A stretch of 7,574 bases of DNA. Source: Chitinophaga pinensis (GTDB lineage: Bacteria > Bacteroidota > Bacteroidia > UKL13-3). The stretch spans positions 1-7,574 of the forward strand of contig CALPIR020000109.1 of NCBI GenBank assembly GCA_943323675.2, in the 5' to 3' direction. The notes under the pieces are model-generated. The model saw only the letters and a list, made by a program, of their open reading frames with translations, ran no database searches and was not told the origin of the DNA. Shown here in pieces: positions 5,880 to 7,574 of this stretch; within the stretch, counting starts at the first letter, position 1, and each line of letters opens with the position of its first letter. The position numbers were made by a program, and so were the translations under genes.

Positions 5880-7574
5880 ATGCAACGAGTACTTAGTTTA
5901 GTATTAGCCTTTTTTACTTTATCAGCCTTTGCTCAAGAATCCTATCAGTGGGTTGAGCGTAAATCTATTGATGGCAGGTTTACTTACAAAACAGTTCAAA
6001 ACGATCCATTGGGTGTGCGCATTTATACCTTGCCTAACGGGCTAACGGTAATGATTTCGGTTAACAAATCAGAGCCAAGGGTTCAAACCTATATTGCTAC
6101 AAAAGCAGGTAGTAAAAACGACCCAGCTGACAATACAGGATTGGCGCATTACTTAGAGCATTTGTTGTTTAAAGGTACCGATAAATACGGTACAAAAGAC
6201 TGGGCTAAAGAAAAGGTACAGTTAGATAAAATTGATGCATTGTACGAGTTATACAACAAAACTATTGATGAGAAAAAACGTAAAGAGATTTATCGTAAAA
6301 TTGATTCGGTGAGTGGTGTTGCTAGCCAATTTGCAATTGCCAATGAGTATGATAAAATGTTGTCTACTGTTGGTGCACAAGGTACCAATGCATTTACCTC
6401 ATTAGAGCAAACCGTTTATGTGAATGATATTCCTCAAAATCAAATTGAAAATTGGTTAACTATTGAAGCCGAACGTTTCAGAGCGCCTGTTTTACGTTTG
6501 TTTCATACCGAGCTAGAGGCTGTGTATGAGGAAAAAAATATAGCTTTAGATAACGATGGTCGCAAAGTTTTTGAAGCCATGATGGCTAATCTGTTTACAA
6601 AACATGCTTATGGTACACAAACTACCATAGGCACAGTTGAGCATTTGAAAAATCCTTCGTTAATTAAAATACGTAATTATTTCAACACGTACTACGTGCC
6701 AAATAATATGGCCATTATTTTAGCTGGTGATGTAGACCCTGATAAAACAGTAGCTATGATTGCCGACAAGTTTGCATATATGCAACCAAAGGCAGTTCCT
6801 GCTTATACTTTTGATACAGAACCTAAACGTGATGCACCTACTGTTGTTAATGTAAATGGCCCTGATGCAGAAAACATCATGATTGGTTTTCGTATTGCTG
6901 GAGCAAATTCTAAAGATGCATTATTGGCTACTTTGGTTGATTACTTATTGGCCAATTCTAAAGCAGGTTTTATTGATTTAAATTTGGTTAAACAACAAAA
7001 AGTATTGGCCGCTTCTTCTTCAATATGGATGAATAAAGATTATGGCATACACTTTTTAACAGGTAAACCAAAACAAGGTCAAACGCTTGATGAAGTGCGT
7101 AAATTGTTGTTAGAGCAAATTGATAACATTAAAGCAGGTAAGTTTACTGATGAAGATTTAAAAGCGATTCTTAATAATTTTAAAGTAGAGCGTATTCGCA
7201 ACAATGAAAGCAATGAAGGAAGAGCTTCTGTTATGCTAGATGCATTTGTTGTTGATATGCCTTGGACAGAGCAAGCAAGTGTTTTAGAGAATTTATCTAA
7301 AATTACCCGTGAGGAAATTATTAACTATGCTCATAAAGCCTACACTAACGATTATGTAGTAATTAATAAAAATATTGGCGAAGACAAAGGGATTGAAAAA
7401 ATCGAAAAGCCAACCATTACTCCTGTTGAAGTGAACCGTAACGACATGAGTCCTTTTGTGGAAGCTATTGTTAACTCAAACCCTCCGCGTATTGCCCCTA
7501 AGTTTTTAGATTTCGACAAAGACGTAACCCGCATAACTGTAAATAAACAAGTGCCAGTTTACTATGTTAAAAAC
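5880..7574 (+). CDS. Exported M16 family zinc peptidase (pitrilysin/insulinase type; 3' end outside window)
   Basis: 565 codons are present and the frame is open to the right edge. MQRVLSLVLAFFTLSAFA is a signal peptide with probable cleavage before Gln19, so the enzyme is periplasmic or outer-membrane facing. The first M16 domain starts at IYTLPNGLTVMIS (48-60). It contains the inverted zinc motif HYLEH (90-94, ligands His90 and His94, catalytic Glu93). The distal acidic pair lies in ELEAVYEEKN: Glu211 and Glu218 align with Glu182 and Glu189 of insulin-degrading enzyme, so Glu218 should be the third ligand. A charged, probably helical stretch (about 107-145) is inserted between these motifs. 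The segments HAYGTQTTIGTVEHLKNPS and YYVPNNMAIILAGDVDPDKT are typical of the Bacteroidota branch. Near the window edge, KQVPVYYVKN (556-565) looks like the first strand of a second M16 unit, implying a two-unit protein of roughly 900 residues or more. Likely role: degradation of peptides in the envelope. It starts 26 bases after the T9SS cargo gene with no terminator between. Confidence 0.94.
   Translation, partial: MQRVLSLVLAFFTLSAFAQESYQWVERKSIDGRFTYKTVQNDPLGVRIYTLPNGLTVMISVNKSEPRVQTYIATKAGSKNDPADNTGLAHYLEHLLFKGTDKYGTKDWAKEKVQLDKIDALYELYNKTIDEKKRKEIYRKIDSVSGVASQFAIANEYDKMLSTVGAQGTNAFTSLEQTVYVNDIPQNQIENWLTIEAERFRAPVLRLFHTELEAVYEEKNIALDNDGRKVFEAMMANLFTKHAYGTQTTIGTVEHLKNPSLIKIRNYFNTYYVPNNMAIILAGDVDPDKTVAMIADKFAYMQPKAVPAYTFDTEPKRDAPTVVNVNGPDAENIMIGFRIAGANSKDALLATLVDYLLANSKAGFIDLNLVKQQKVLAASSSIWMNKDYGIHFLTGKPKQGQTLDEVRKLLLEQIDNIKAGKFTDEDLKAILNNFKVERIRNNESNEGRASVMLDAFVVDMPWTEQASVLENLSKITREEIINYAHKAYTNDYVVINKNIGEDKGIEKIEKPTITPVEVNRNDMSPFVEAIVNSNPPRIAPKFLDFDKDVTRITVNKQVPVYYVKN

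Noticed and set aside
7352..7534. Minus-strand open frame at the right end
   Set aside because: Antisense to the clearly coding M16 peptidase gene and with no recognisable features.

Overview
The window looks like an ordinary chromosomal segment from a member of the Bacteroidota. The DNA is AT-rich and genes sit almost end to end. One exported protein ends in a recognisable type IX secretion (T9SS) type A sorting domain, a system essentially restricted to this phylum. Purine-rich Shine-Dalgarno sequences are not conspicuous before the starts, which is usual for the group. The genus or order cannot be told from this sequence alone. No stretch longer than about 45 bases lies outside a gene.

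Left block, minus strand (read right to left from 3794): ribD (riboflavin synthesis, deaminase/reductase), an EamA/DMT-family membrane transporter, a YigZ/IMPACT-family protein, and an exported zinc metallopeptidase of the fungalysin/thermolysin type that runs off the left edge. The three junctions are an ATGA overlap, a 1-base gap and another ATGA overlap. These four genes are almost certainly one transcript and probably translationally coupled.

Right block, plus strand: prmC (release-factor glutamine methyltransferase) starts 33 bases from ribD in the opposite direction. It is followed after 43 bases by an exported T9SS-sorted protein of unknown function, then after 26 bases by an exported M16 (pitrilysin/insulinase-type) zinc peptidase that runs off the right edge.

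The mixture is housekeeping metabolism and translation (ribD, prmC, yigZ) interleaved with envelope or secreted functions (transporter, two metallopeptidases, T9SS cargo). I found no mobile element, tRNA, rRNA, CRISPR array or phage-like module, and nothing I would call a new multi-gene system. The points most worth a second look are an exact in-frame 15-bp duplication in the T9SS cargo gene, the coupling of a secreted peptidase to yigZ, the GTG start of ribD in a very short divergent spacer, an unusual active-site neighbourhood in the M36-like peptidase, and a long helical insertion in the M16 peptidase.
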